Shown here piece after piece: positions 44,727 to 52,998 of a stretch of 64,000 nt of DNA. A program made the translations under genes and the position numbers. The first letter of the stretch is position 1. Each line of letters begins with the position of its first letter. The DNA comes from JAVBWO01 sp036677375 (GTDB lineage: Bacteria > Bacillota > Dehalobacteriia > UBA4068 > UBA4997), in the NCBI GenBank assembly GCA_036677375.1, contig JAVBWO010000024.1, forward strand, positions 186,001 through 250,000, written 5' to 3'. The notes under the pieces are model-generated. The model did no database searches and was not told where the DNA came from. It worked only from the letters and a program-made list of their open reading frames with translations.

Positions 44727-44898
44727 TTTATTTCCCCCTTTCGCTTTATTAAACAAATCAAACAACCTGCTACAGTACACACATCAATTCTAATGCACTT
44801 TTTAGGCGATTCTAGTGGTTCTAATCATGCTTTAGAGTAATTCTTCCCGTCTCACGTTTGAAACGCTCCTGCCCTGCCTCTCGCCAACGTGGCTATGC

Positions 44899-44982
44899 TT
44901 AAAACACAATATGTAGCGGTGTCACCTCAACTTCGATTCTAGGGGTTGTGGAATAGTATTTACAAACAGTTATAGGCTCCAT
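44899..44982 (-). CDS. Possible 27-residue peptide
   Basis: ATG at 44982 behind GGAGG encodes MEPITVCKYYSTTPRIEVEV and seven further residues. The ribosome-binding site is strong but the sequence is too short to judge. The interval 44727-44898 shows no other gene. Confidence 0.4.
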   Translation of the reverse strand: MEPITVCKYYSTTPRIEVEVTPLHIVF

Positions 44983-44993
44983 CAAAACGCCTC

Positions 44994-45161
44994 CTACACA
45001 CAAAGTATTTTTGTCAGCCTATCTATTGCCTTTTCGTACATGTCCTGTGTAAGGTTTAAGGCTGCGATACTATGTTTCAAGTCCTCGTAAACGTGGTAGT
45101 CCCTTTTCGGTGCTTTAGCTGCCTGCGCGAAAATGTATTCAAGGAAATACTCACTACCCAT
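44994..45161 (-). CDS. Small helical phage protein (55 aa)
   Basis: Starts MGSEYFLEYIFAQAAKAPKR and continues as two helices ending in RLTKILCV. The ATG overlaps the stop codon region of the helicase gene (8 bases), implying coupled translation. Function unknown. Confidence 0.6.
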   Translation of the reverse strand: MGSEYFLEYIFAQAAKAPKRDYHVYEDLKHSIAALNLTQDMYEKAIDRLTKILCV

Positions 45162-46434
45162 CAACATCTTTCCTTTCCGGCCAAGGCAATTCCTCACCCT
45201 GCGCCACATCACAAAACCGCTGATATTTGCCGTCAAAGTAAAGGTCGCGGGCACCGACCATGCCAAATTTGTTCTTTTGCAGTTTAATTCTTGTTTTCTC
45301 CGGCGGCTCTTCCGGATCATCCACTGACGGCCTACTGAGCAGAAAGACATAGTCGCTGCCGTCCTCAATACTGCCGCTGTCTTTTAGGTTGAACATGGAG
45401 GGTCCGTCCCCTTGCCTATTTGCCGTGCCCGCCCGGTTAAACTGCGATAGCAAGCTTATGTGGCAATTGGTTTTCCTGGCAAATTGCTTGTACCGGGAAA
45501 CGATGTTCGCCAGCTCCTCGTTGCGGCTATTGGCCTTTTGTAAAGTCCTTACAAGCTGTACATAGTCGACAACCGCGAAGTCCGGCTTTAGTTCGTACAG
45601 GATGCTGCCCTGCTCTTCTACCGTGAAAACATCGTCAAACAGATAAATATTGCCGCCTTCTGCCAGTTCTACCAATTTGTTTTGATACTGTCTGAGCTGT
45701 ATTTCTAAGAGGCCTTTCTTGTTTATCAACCCGTAATTGATGCCGCAAGAATTTGACAAGATGCGATCCCACAACTGCGTCGTGCTCATTTCTAGGCTGA
45801 AAAACGCTGTTTTCTTTCCTGCCTTGGCGTTGTGAAACAAAATATTAAGCAATAACGCCGTTTTGCCTGTGCTTGGCTTTGCCCCCCAGGTTGAAATACT
45901 TCCCTGGCGCAAGCCCCCTGTAGCAAGATCAATCGCGTGATATCCAGTCAAAATTCTGTCGCTGTCGGGAGCTTTCTCGATCTCTTTTAATACAGCTTCC
46001 ATCTGCGCTTCTGCCATGCCCTTGTAGTCCCGGCTAACCTTGCCGCCCTCTTCTTCGGCTGCTGCCTGTAGCTCTGCAAAGATGCTGTCTGCATCTGCTG
46101 TCAAGACTTGGTTTAACCTGCCTTTTATCCGGCGTTCCCGGCTGTAAACCTTCATTCGCTTGGCAAAGGTGATAATATCCAGGCACATGATTGTTGATTG
46201 ATTCAGCTCCAAGAAAATATCCAGCACACCTTCACCATCAAGCAGCTTTCCTGTGTCGTACTGCCCCTTCTCGGCATACTCCGCACTGGCTGCAAGGTAT
46301 ATGTCCCGGTAGGCCGCTACCGTGAAATCACTGCCGGTTAAGAGTGAAAATACCTGATCCGCTTCTTTGGCTCCTGTAAGTATCCCGATTGTTACCTGCT
46401 GTTCGGCAAACACCGTATCTTCATTACACGGCAT
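45154..46434 (-). CDS. dnaB: Phage replicative DNA helicase, DnaB family
   Basis: 426 residues. The N-terminal DnaB domain (about 1-100) is followed by the RecA-like motor with Walker A GAKPSTGKTALLLN, Walker B FAVVDYVQL, SLEMSTTQLWDR and the arginine-finger-side SQFNRAGTANRQG. It loads at the phage origin and unwinds DNA. It overlaps the upstream replication-organiser gene by 11 bases, forming a helicase-loader unit. Confidence 0.93.
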   Translation of the reverse strand: MPCNEDTVFAEQQVTIGILTGAKEADQVFSLLTGSDFTVAAYRDIYLAASAEYAEKGQYDTGKLLDGEGVLDIFLELNQSTIMCLDIITFAKRMKVYSRERRIKGRLNQVLTADADSIFAELQAAAEEEGGKVSRDYKGMAEAQMEAVLKEIEKAPDSDRILTGYHAIDLATGGLRQGSISTWGAKPSTGKTALLLNILFHNAKAGKKTAFFSLEMSTTQLWDRILSNSCGINYGLINKKGLLEIQLRQYQNKLVELAEGGNIYLFDDVFTVEEQGSILYELKPDFAVVDYVQLVRTLQKANSRNEELANIVSRYKQFARKTNCHISLLSQFNRAGTANRQGDGPSMFNLKDSGSIEDGSDYVFLLSRPSVDDPEEPPEKTRIKLQKNKFGMVGARDLYFDGKYQRFCDVAQGEELPWPERKDVDG

Positions 46435-47608
46435 CGTTAGCCGCCTCCCTTGCTGTTTTTTCTTTCTCCATTTCTTCCTCCTGACGCCTCATAACGTCCT
46501 CTAAATCCGGAAACTTATCCGGCGTTCCTGACTTACGCTTTTCTCTTGGCTTGTCCTTGCCTTCCGTCTGCCAGCGCTCCAAAACTCCTTCAACGTAGCT
46601 CAGTTTTAGCTTACTATTGTCTGCCGCAATCCTCATGGCTTCATCCACCCACTCCGGCGAATAGGTATCCAGTAGGTCCGGTATTCTCTCGCACTCGTAG
46701 GAGCTTAGCGCTCTCCCGATAATGCTTTCCCAAAGCAGTACTGTCTCCGAAATGCCTGTTTTGTGCTTAAGAGCAACGGGAATAACGGTTATGCCAGGAA
46801 TATCAAAGCTGCCATTACCACCACGCAAGAGAATGATTTTTATTGCATTTTGCATCTGCCGTAGCTTAAAAATTGACTTTTCTCTTGGCGTTAAGTGGTC
46901 AAATTCAATTGCCACCGTTTCATCGCCACGGGCGGCCACGATATCTATTCTTCCTCTCTGGCCATCCCCTCGATTCGGAACGTAATATTCTTTTTGACAA
47001 ACATATCCGTTTTGTTCAAGCAGATCCATAGCCTGTTTGTGTGCCAATGTGGCATCATCATCAACTTTCAAATCAGACAAAACCGCCACCGCCCCCAGGA
47101 GGGCTATAGGTGGTTTATTATTTATATTAGTTTTCTTTTCTTTCCGGGGTTTTTCCGGGGTTTCTCCCTTAGTTTCTCCTGAGTTTTGCCGTGGTTTCTC
47201 CGGGGTTTTGTCGTCCATAACCTCTCCATTATCACTACTGTTACGCTGGCGTTTTTTTGCTCTTTCGGTATTTACCTTTGAAATTCGTTGTCCAATACCG
47301 TTGCTTGTTAACTTTTTTTGTTTCAAAAAAGTTTTTTTATCGAACAATTTTAATTCAAAAGCTGAATCCAACATTTCTAAAAACTTGTCCACCGTGACGT
47401 CAACTTTTTTAGCGATCACGGTCCTGTTTAAATCTGTGCTTAAATCGATTTTCCCGTCCCCGGTTTGATATACCTGTTCTAAAAGAATAAAGTAAAAGGC
47501 ATATCCATCATTGCCGTACAATGCCCTCATGGCTTCTATCTTGGGGTCGTTTGCAGCATTCACGTCATGCGAAAAATAATCCAGTCCCTTTTTTCTTGGT
47601 CTTGCCAC
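46424..47608 (-). CDS. Replication organiser with Lin1244/DUF4373 start, embedded nuclease-like domain and DnaD-like end
   Basis: 394 residues in three parts. Residues 1-105 match the Lin1244/Lin1753 (DUF4373) N-terminal domain (GLDYFSHDVNAANDPKIEAM). A charged linker (about 110-170) follows. Residues about 190-280 look like a PD-(D/E)XK nuclease or CoiA-like fold (GYVCQKEYYVPN, GRIDIVAARGDETVAIEFD). Residues about 285-350 are DnaD-like (WESIIGRALSSYECERI, YVEGVLERW). DUF4373-DnaD proteins normally load the helicase at phage origins; the middle domain is unusual. GTG start behind AGGGGG. Confidence 0.7.
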   Translation of the reverse strand: MARPRKKGLDYFSHDVNAANDPKIEAMRALYGNDGYAFYFILLEQVYQTGDGKIDLSTDLNRTVIAKKVDVTVDKFLEMLDSAFELKLFDKKTFLKQKKLTSNGIGQRISKVNTERAKKRQRNSSDNGEVMDDKTPEKPRQNSGETKGETPEKPRKEKKTNINNKPPIALLGAVAVLSDLKVDDDATLAHKQAMDLLEQNGYVCQKEYYVPNRGDGQRGRIDIVAARGDETVAIEFDHLTPREKSIFKLRQMQNAIKIILLRGGNGSFDIPGITVIPVALKHKTGISETVLLWESIIGRALSSYECERIPDLLDTYSPEWVDEAMRIAADNSKLKLSYVEGVLERWQTEGKDKPREKRKSGTPDKFPDLEDVMRRQEEEMEKEKTAREAANDAV

Positions 47609-47781
47609 TCCATCAGCCCCCTATCCTTCACTGTCCGACATCCCGTGGTGGCACTGCTTTTTTATCTACTTCTTGACAACTATCCGACATAACGTTACAA
47701 TGTAATTGAGTTGATGTGCTGCTATGCAGCTTGTCGCCTACATCTGCGCCAACAGGTTGGGCGGCTTTTTTTATGTTTGCG

Positions 47782-48042
47782 TTACAGCTCTTCATTATTC
47801 AGCACCTCTTCGATAGCTTTCTTTTTTTCCTTCACCAAAGCAAGAAAAAGTGGTTCCCGACATAAAGGATGGGTAGCCGGGTTTATGTGTTCCAATTCTT
47901 TCTTTTTAAACCCCACTTCATATAAACTTAGGACAAGTGCTATGCCTACAATAGCAAATTTTTTATTTGCCATAGCCTCAGGGCCCATCTTAGCAATCAA
48001 TCCTTGAAAACACTGCTTTGCAACTCTTGCAGTTTCGTCCAT
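47782..48042 (-). CDS. Hypothetical phage protein (86 aa)
   Basis: MDETARVAKQCFQGLIAKMG, a hydrophobic helix KKFAIVGIALVLSLYEVGF, and a charged C-terminal helix. ATG at 48042 behind AGGGGTG. It may be membrane-associated; not recognised. The gap 47609-47781 has no gene but contains a hairpin near 47746-47766. Confidence 0.55.
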   Translation of the reverse strand: MDETARVAKQCFQGLIAKMGPEAMANKKFAIVGIALVLSLYEVGFKKKELEHINPATHPLCREPLFLALVKEKKKAIEEVLNNEEL

Positions 48043-48057
48043 TTTTAGCACCCCTTT

Positions 48058-48195
48058 TTAAAATTGTATTCCTACAAGAAACCCAACGATAAAGCATGTC
48101 CACCCTGCCAGGGTAGCAACGAATCTTATGTCAGATTCCCGCCGCAAGGCTTGCAGATGCACTCTGATTGCTTGTCTGGCCTCGTATTCCGTCAT
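48058..48195 (-). CDS. Small single-pass membrane protein (45 aa)
   Basis: A charged amphipathic N-terminus (MTEYEARQAIRVHLQALRRE) and one C-terminal transmembrane helix (FVATLAGWTCFIVGFLVG). It overlaps the upstream gene by 4 bases, which supports real translation. Function unknown. Confidence 0.6.
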   Translation of the reverse strand: MTEYEARQAIRVHLQALRRESDIRFVATLAGWTCFIVGFLVGIQF

Positions 48196-48467
48196 GGCGT
48201 GGACACCTCTTCTACCATATCTTTTTCCCCTAACCCCAGGGTGTTTTTAGCCGTTATAATAGAATCTCTAGCCAGTAATGCAAGGTTAAATAAAATGTCC
48301 ACGCTGTTTTCAATATGTCTCGTGGTTTTTATGTAGCGGAGAGCGTCCTCTTTTCGTAACAAATAATCTTCCAACAAACTGCAAAAAACTGTCAGCATCA
48401 TATCTATGTTGTGCTCAGCTTCATTAAGATCCGGCTCTGCTTCCAAGATGTTCCGTTCCATTTTCAT
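48192..48467 (-). CDS. Hypothetical helical phage protein (91 aa)
   Basis: Almost entirely alpha-helical (NIDMMLTVFCSLLEDYLLRK, SVDILFNLALLARDSII). No family recognised. Overlaps the downstream small membrane-protein gene by 4 bases. Confidence 0.55.
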   Translation of the reverse strand: MKMERNILEAEPDLNEAEHNIDMMLTVFCSLLEDYLLRKEDALRYIKTTRHIENSVDILFNLALLARDSIITAKNTLGLGEKDMVEEVSTP

Positions 48468-48512
48468 GCCTCTCTTCTTTTTGTTTAAATTTTAAAAAAG
48501 GAGTGTTCAAAA

Positions 48513-48824
48513 TTGACAAAACCTTTTAATTTACTGCGTACAGCCTTACATGAAGCGGATATTGATCAGGAGTATCTTTGCGAACTAACGGGCAGGAGCA
48601 AAACATACATTACAATGCGTATGACTGCGAAAGCCCCTTGGTCCCAAAATGACATGTACTTTTTAATGGATTTGCTTAACATTCCCTACAGCCGCATGCA
48701 TGAGTTTTTCCCGAAAGATGGGAAACCGGTAACCCCCGAACTTGAAACAAAAAATAATGGGACTGAAATCCTGGTGGCTATAGCAAACGCGATATTGAAA
48801 GCAGTTGGGAAAAAAGAGAGTTAA
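48513..48824 (+). CDS. Cro-like helix-turn-helix protein
   Basis: 103 residues with a helix-turn-helix-like N-terminal half (LLRTALHEADIDQEYLCELT, GRSKTYITMRM) similar to small phage Cro-like proteins. TTG start behind AAAGGAGTG. It is on the opposite strand to its neighbours, so it should have its own promoter in the AT-rich gap 48468-48512. Confidence 0.65.
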   Translation: MTKPFNLLRTALHEADIDQEYLCELTGRSKTYITMRMTAKAPWSQNDMYFLMDLLNIPYSRMHEFFPKDGKPVTPELETKNNGTEILVAIANAILKAVGKKES

Positions 48825-48850
48825 CCTTTCTAATGGGTTATTGGTCTTAT

Positions 48851-49093
48851 TTACATGACCCGGCGTATACCACTCTCATGCCAACCCGTTTCCGATTCTT
48901 GATGCATGGTCGGTGGGGTTTCTAAATACTCTAACAAGGCATCAAGATTGACTAAGTATCTTCTTCCTGCTCGATGGGCCGGAAATTCGCCGCTTTTAAT
49001 CATGCAGCGTAAGCGGTGGGCTGAAAATGCGGACTGAGGGTCCATCGTTTTTATTTCAGCACAAGCTTCGTCTATTGTGCGTATCCTTGGCAT
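48851..49093 (-). CDS. Excisionase-like helix-turn-helix protein
   Basis: 80 residues of the HTH_17/excisionase type: RTIDEACAEIKTMDPQSAFS, then FPAHRAGRRYLVNLDALLEY. It could be a DNA-bending excision factor or an early regulator. It lies about 4 kb from the integrase. Confidence 0.7.
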   Translation of the reverse strand: MPRIRTIDEACAEIKTMDPQSAFSAHRLRCMIKSGEFPAHRAGRRYLVNLDALLEYLETPPTMHQESETGWHESGIRRVM

Positions 49094-49161
49094 AATGCCG
49101 CCTCCTTTCTTTTTGGCTTGTCCTCCCCTTCCTTACATGGTAAAATTTAGGAGGGGTGATG

Positions 49162-49575
49162 TTGGTGCTTTTAACTAAAACGGCTAAAAATTTACTCGAT
49201 ACACTTAGAAAAGAAACGCCAAAACGTAAAAACGGGCTATTTGTTTATCGAGAATTGGAAGCATTGTCCGGTCTTAACAACTTTGATCTTATAAATGCGC
49301 TTGATTACTTAGAAGAAAAATGTTTAATCAAGCAGGCCCGCCTAAACGGCCAAGAGAGTATCGGTGTCTCCTTGACCCATAAAGGAACGTATTACGAGGA
49401 AATAAAGCAAATTGCTATAAAAGAGTTTTTGTTCAAATCGGTTCTTGTGCCTATTGCCATTTCCGTTTTGACCACTGCTATTATTACTTTCATAGGGTTT
49501 CTTTGGGGTCAAAACGCTATCAGCCAGAAAATAGCCGAACCGATTAATACCACAAGCCAGGGAGTAAACCCGTAA
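49162..49575 (+). CDS. Winged-helix protein with C-terminal transmembrane anchor
   Basis: About 137 residues. The first 90 form a winged helix (LFVYRELEALSGLNNFDLIN, ALDYLEEKCLIKQARL, SIGVSLTHKG). The end has one transmembrane helix (VLVPIAISVLTTAIITFIGF). The start is ambiguous among GTG 49156, ATG 49159 and TTG 49162, all close behind GGAGG. A membrane-tethered DNA-binding layout is unusual for a phage early gene. Confidence 0.6.
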   Translation: MVLLTKTAKNLLDTLRKETPKRKNGLFVYRELEALSGLNNFDLINALDYLEEKCLIKQARLNGQESIGVSLTHKGTYYEEIKQIAIKEFLFKSVLVPIAISVLTTAIITFIGFLWGQNAISQKIAEPINTTSQGVNP

Positions 49576-49916
49576 ACTGTTCGTAAAAAATGAAATTCGT
49601 AGTCGTAGCACGTTTTACAATCAAGCCTACGTCCGTGCGCTTCTTTGTGGCCTGGGAAATAACAAGAACAGCGCCTGCCTTCGCTAAAGACGCAGCTTTT
49701 TTTTCGCCAAAATCCAGCTCCCCCACCGGACAGGATGTTTTTTAATATGCAATCATATAGTGGCGTTAATTGGCTAATGTTTTGCCTTGCCCAATCAGCA
49801 TCTTCACCTTTGGGGTTATCACAGAGTGTTTCTATTTGCTTTCTTAGTGTCATTTCGACCTCTGCAAGCAAATTGTCGATTCCTCTTTTTTTGGCGTCTT
49901 TCATCGTGTATTCCAA
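49544..49916 (-). pseudogene. Phage gene broken by a frameshift in a G5 run
   Basis: A TTG at 49916 behind GGAGG starts MEYTMKDAKKRGIDNLLAEV and continues to NILSGG. At a GGTGGGGG tract near 49727 the frame ends in low-quality sequence, while the frame offset by one base continues sensibly (GELDFGEKKAASLAKAGAVL ... GLIVKRATTTNF) to a stop at 49544. Removing one G would join them. It is either a mutation, a sequencing error or programmed slippage. Family not recognised. Confidence 0.6.
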
Positions 49917-49930
49917 AACTCTCCTCCCTC

Positions 49931-50707
49931 TTATGCCGTTTTGTCTTGCTTATCAATATTGGCTTGTATGCCTCTGGCGGTTAAGATGTTATGTATCATC
50001 AGCCGCCCTTTTTGTGTCCATTTGGTCTGTAGCTTAGTGTCATGCGTTCCGTCGCTGTGCACTATCGGTATAGTTTCTGATTTTGTATAGCCAAGGTTCA
50101 TGTGCTCCCGGTAGAGTATCCATTGATCGTTGACTTTGCGCTGAATATGTTCCTCAAACAGTATTTTATTGAGCTTGTACGCACTCATTCCGTAGTCAGC
50201 CGCGATCTGAGAGGTTGCCATAATGCCTTTGCTCTTCAATATTCGATCAAGGTATTGTACCTTTGGCTCATACTCGGCTACCCTCTGCTCTAATAAGAGT
50301 GATTTAGCATGTTCTTCCTTGAGAGCCGTAGCAAGTTTGATGATGGTATCTGGATTAAGCAATATTTCCTCGATCTTCTGCGGTGTCATGTATGCACCAT
50401 GTTTGCGGATAGAAGGAATGACTTCATCAAATATCCAGCGTTCAAAATCTTCGGCGCCGGGCAACTCGCTTTTGGCAGCAAGACGGTAGATATCACCTTC
50501 GGGGATGAAGTTCATTTCTTGCATACCGCCATTGGTAAGGGTGCGCCGTTTTACCGCCCCCTTGCAATGAGCCAAAATAGCATCCTTGGGGCTGGCATAG
50601 CCAAGAGCTTTCGCAACATCCGAACCACAAAACAATGTTTTACCCTCCTCGGTGATGGTTCTGATCTCGCCAAACCGGTCATTCTTAAAAATCTGTAATT
50701 CGTTCAT
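49931..50707 (-). CDS. Phage antirepressor (BRO-N plus KilA-C)
   Basis: 258 residues. The N-terminal BRO domain (about 1-110) has KTLFCGSDVAKALGYASPKD and ERWIFDEVIPSIRKHG. The C-terminal KilAC DNA-binding domain (about 150-250) has TSQIAADYGMSAYKLNKILF. Such proteins antagonise the lysogenic repressor. Confidence 0.92.
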   Translation of the reverse strand: MNELQIFKNDRFGEIRTITEEGKTLFCGSDVAKALGYASPKDAILAHCKGAVKRRTLTNGGMQEMNFIPEGDIYRLAAKSELPGAEDFERWIFDEVIPSIRKHGAYMTPQKIEEILLNPDTIIKLATALKEEHAKSLLLEQRVAEYEPKVQYLDRILKSKGIMATSQIAADYGMSAYKLNKILFEEHIQRKVNDQWILYREHMNLGYTKSETIPIVHSDGTHDTKLQTKWTQKGRLMIHNILTARGIQANIDKQDKTA

Positions 50708-50769
50708 GCTGTCTCTCCTTTCATCTTATTTTGGTTTCCATTTTTATCCTCTTGTTGTCATGTCTCTTG

Positions 50770-50976
50770 TTAGGCGACTAAATTGGCAAAAAAAATATCG
50801 CCTGGATTTTCAATTTGTAAAAGAGTAATCATCGCTTCCATTTCGGCACTGTCAAAAACACCTTTTTTCATTTTTGCATAAAAGGTTTTTTCGCTCATTC
50901 CTAAGCTACGCGCTACTTTGCGCTGAGAAAGTCCTCTTTTATAAATAATCCCCTTTAATTCGCCGGTTAAAATCAT
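50770..50976 (-). CDS. Cro-like regulator
   Basis: 68 residues, mostly a single helix-turn-helix (LKGIIYKRGLSQRKVARSLG, MSEKTFYAKMKKG). The ATG at 50976 follows AGGGGAGGTG. It is divergent from the CI-like repressor gene and heads the leftward early operon. Confidence 0.82.
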   Translation of the reverse strand: MILTGELKGIIYKRGLSQRKVARSLGMSEKTFYAKMKKGVFDSAEMEAMITLLQIENPGDIFFANLVA

Positions 50977-51015
50977 GTATTCACCTCCCCTATCCTTGTC
51001 GCTTATTACACTACA

Positions 51016-51083
51016 ATAGTACCATACAGTCTTGTACCCTGTCAAGAGATTTTTGTTGCATATTAGGCGATTTGTGTTATAAT
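51016..51083. promoter_or_regulatory. Divergent lysogeny-switch promoters
   Basis: Leftward: TTGACA (complement at 51040-51045), an 18-base spacer, TACTAT (complement at 51016-51021). Rightward: TTGCAT (51056-51061), a 16-base spacer, TATAAT (51078-51083). TACAA and TTGTA elements in inverted orientation lie between them and probably form the repressor operators. Confidence 0.75.
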
Positions 51084-51113
51084 AAAAATACTAAATTGAA
51101 TCAGAGGTGCATT

Positions 51114-51464
51114 ATGGGATTAAAAGAGAATCTGAAAGCGAGACGCCATACCTTGGGAATGACTTTGGAAGAAGTGGCAAAAGCAGTCGGTACCAGTAGG
51201 CAGACTGTGCAAAAATATGAAAGCGGTATTATCGCTAACATTCCATCTGATAGAATCGAAAAGCTAGCAGAAGCACTTCGCACTACTCCAGCCTATCTTA
51301 TGGGATGGACGGATAATACAGATTTGGCTAATTTTCAAAGTAAGGATCTAAAGCAAATATCAGATAAAGAATCATTTTTGTTGGAAGGCTTTAGGAAGCT
51401 GACCAAAGACCAACAAGAGTTTATGTTAAAAGCTATTGCTGCACAAGTTCAAGAAGAGAAATAG
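51114..51464 (+). CDS. CI-like phage repressor (XRE family)
   Basis: 116 residues. An N-terminal XRE helix-turn-helix (LGMTLEEVAKAVGTSRQTVQ, KYESGIIANIPSDRIEKLAE) is followed by a short helical tail. It lacks the S24 peptidase domain, so it is not induced by RecA-type self-cleavage; the antirepressor at 49931 may inactivate it instead. ATG at 51114 behind AGAGGTG. Confidence 0.85.
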   Translation: MGLKENLKARRHTLGMTLEEVAKAVGTSRQTVQKYESGIIANIPSDRIEKLAEALRTTPAYLMGWTDNTDLANFQSKDLKQISDKESFLLEGFRKLTKDQQEFMLKAIAAQVQEEK

Positions 51465-51748
51465 CATATTCAAGAGTAACTTCCGGTTGCTTGGAATTAT
51501 GAATTAATTCCATCAGTAAGCTTTCATAATCACAGTTATTACTGTTCAAGGCAATACCTCCTTCTTTATTAACATTTTTGTTATGGCAGGGCTATTCAGG
51601 TTTGACCATTCGTCGATGATTTCTACAATTAAATTATAAACGACAACTCGAGATAATGCAATGATGTTTATTGTTCATAATTATTATTTGATAACAAATA
51701 GGCGTTCAAAAATTTAAATTAAATATTGATAACAAGAGGGGTGTTATT

Positions 51749-52906
51749 TTGCGCTATTTAATAGATACAACTAATGCTTTGGAATATTTTGTCGCTGTTA
51801 ATGCCCAGTGCTATTATTGTCTTGAAGGCAGGGACGATGATTCTTGTATATGCGAAGACAAAAACTGCCCTTATTATTACAACTTAATAAATGAAGGCGA
51901 AAAAATTTTATATACTGGGCGGATAGGCTCTGGGGTATCATCTTTGTTTTCAATTGATTTTAAATTCATTAGAGAGAAATTATTTGAAAATATTCTTACT
52001 GGCTATGACGAAAATAAAAATTATGATAAAACTTTTGTAGAGTGGGTAGAAGAAATTGGACTTGATTCAATAAAATCTTCATTGGGTGATATGTGGCAGG
52101 TTTTTATTATAATTTCAGGAATCAGTAGGCTATACCATGACTATTTTGATAATCTGTTTAATTGCCTGCCTAAAGAAACTGCGCTCATTCGAGGCAGGGT
52201 CTCATATTTTGGACATTATTTTGAGTATATAAAAGAATATTTTTGCCATTGCGTTACGGATAATGATCTTTATTCTTTACCATTATTCAAGTTTGCTTGT
52301 GCACGCTTATTGGGGGCAGAAAATGCCGAAAATGTTGCATATCCATTGATCCAAGCTTCTATAAATTTTTATGCTGAGGGGAAAAGTGAAATCAATAAAA
52401 ATAAGTTTGTGCAAACTGTCAAACAAGAGTATTCCGAAATGCAAAAATCTACATCTCTCTCGGATATTCATTTTGATAAAAGTTATTTAGTAGGTGGCCT
52501 TGAGGGGGTAGCGATGGCATCATTTTACGAGATTCTTAATCAAGGATATAAGTTTAAAAAATGTGAAAATTGCGGGTTGCCTTTTATTCCATATCTTCGT
52601 TCTGATGCATTGTATTGTGATAGGATTAGCCCACAAGACCCCCAGAAAACCTGTAAGGAATATGGTGCAATAAAAGCATATCAGGATAATCTAAAGAACA
52701 ATGAGGCTATGGGTTTATATCGTAAAATATATATGGCAAAGCAAATGCTTGTTAAGCGGAATCCGGATATTCAGGCGTATCAAGAATCATTTGAAAAGTT
52801 TAAGGAAGAATCTAAGCAGTGGAAAGCAGATGTAAGAGCAGGAAAAAAGCTAGATCAAGAATATCTTGATTGGCTAAAATTAGTAAAAGACAAAAAGCTG
52901 TTATGA
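51749..52906 (+). CDS. DUF6076-like protein, candidate superinfection-exclusion gene
   Basis: 385 residues. A long helical N-terminal part (about 1-260) has cysteine pairs near the start (CYYCLEGRDDDSCICEDKNC). The C-terminal part carries a zinc-finger-like cluster (CENCGLPFIPYLRSDALYCD, then KTCKEYG), as in DUF6076 proteins. The coding sequence is clearly more AT-rich than its neighbours. It sits between the repressor and the integrase, a usual place for lysogen-expressed accessory genes. TTG start behind GAGGGGTG. The region 51465-51748 holds no confident gene. Confidence 0.65.
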   Translation: MRYLIDTTNALEYFVAVNAQCYYCLEGRDDDSCICEDKNCPYYYNLINEGEKILYTGRIGSGVSSLFSIDFKFIREKLFENILTGYDENKNYDKTFVEWVEEIGLDSIKSSLGDMWQVFIIISGISRLYHDYFDNLFNCLPKETALIRGRVSYFGHYFEYIKEYFCHCVTDNDLYSLPLFKFACARLLGAENAENVAYPLIQASINFYAEGKSEINKNKFVQTVKQEYSEMQKSTSLSDIHFDKSYLVGGLEGVAMASFYEILNQGYKFKKCENCGLPFIPYLRSDALYCDRISPQDPQKTCKEYGAIKAYQDNLKNNEAMGLYRKIYMAKQMLVKRNPDIQAYQESFEKFKEESKQWKADVRAGKKLDQEYLDWLKLVKDKKLL

Positions 52907-52998
52907 GGGTGACAAACCCGTAGTTTTTAAGCCGGTATAAAACAAAAGCTCTTTCTGGTGCGACAACGTCGAAAAGGCTCTGAGCAAGGAGGATTCTT

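Noticed and set aside
51434..51550. A short minus-strand peptide gene opposite the end of the CI-like repressor
   Set aside because: The frame with sensible amino acids has no start codon in reach of the ribosome-binding site at about 51560; the frame with a TTG start stops after 11 codons.
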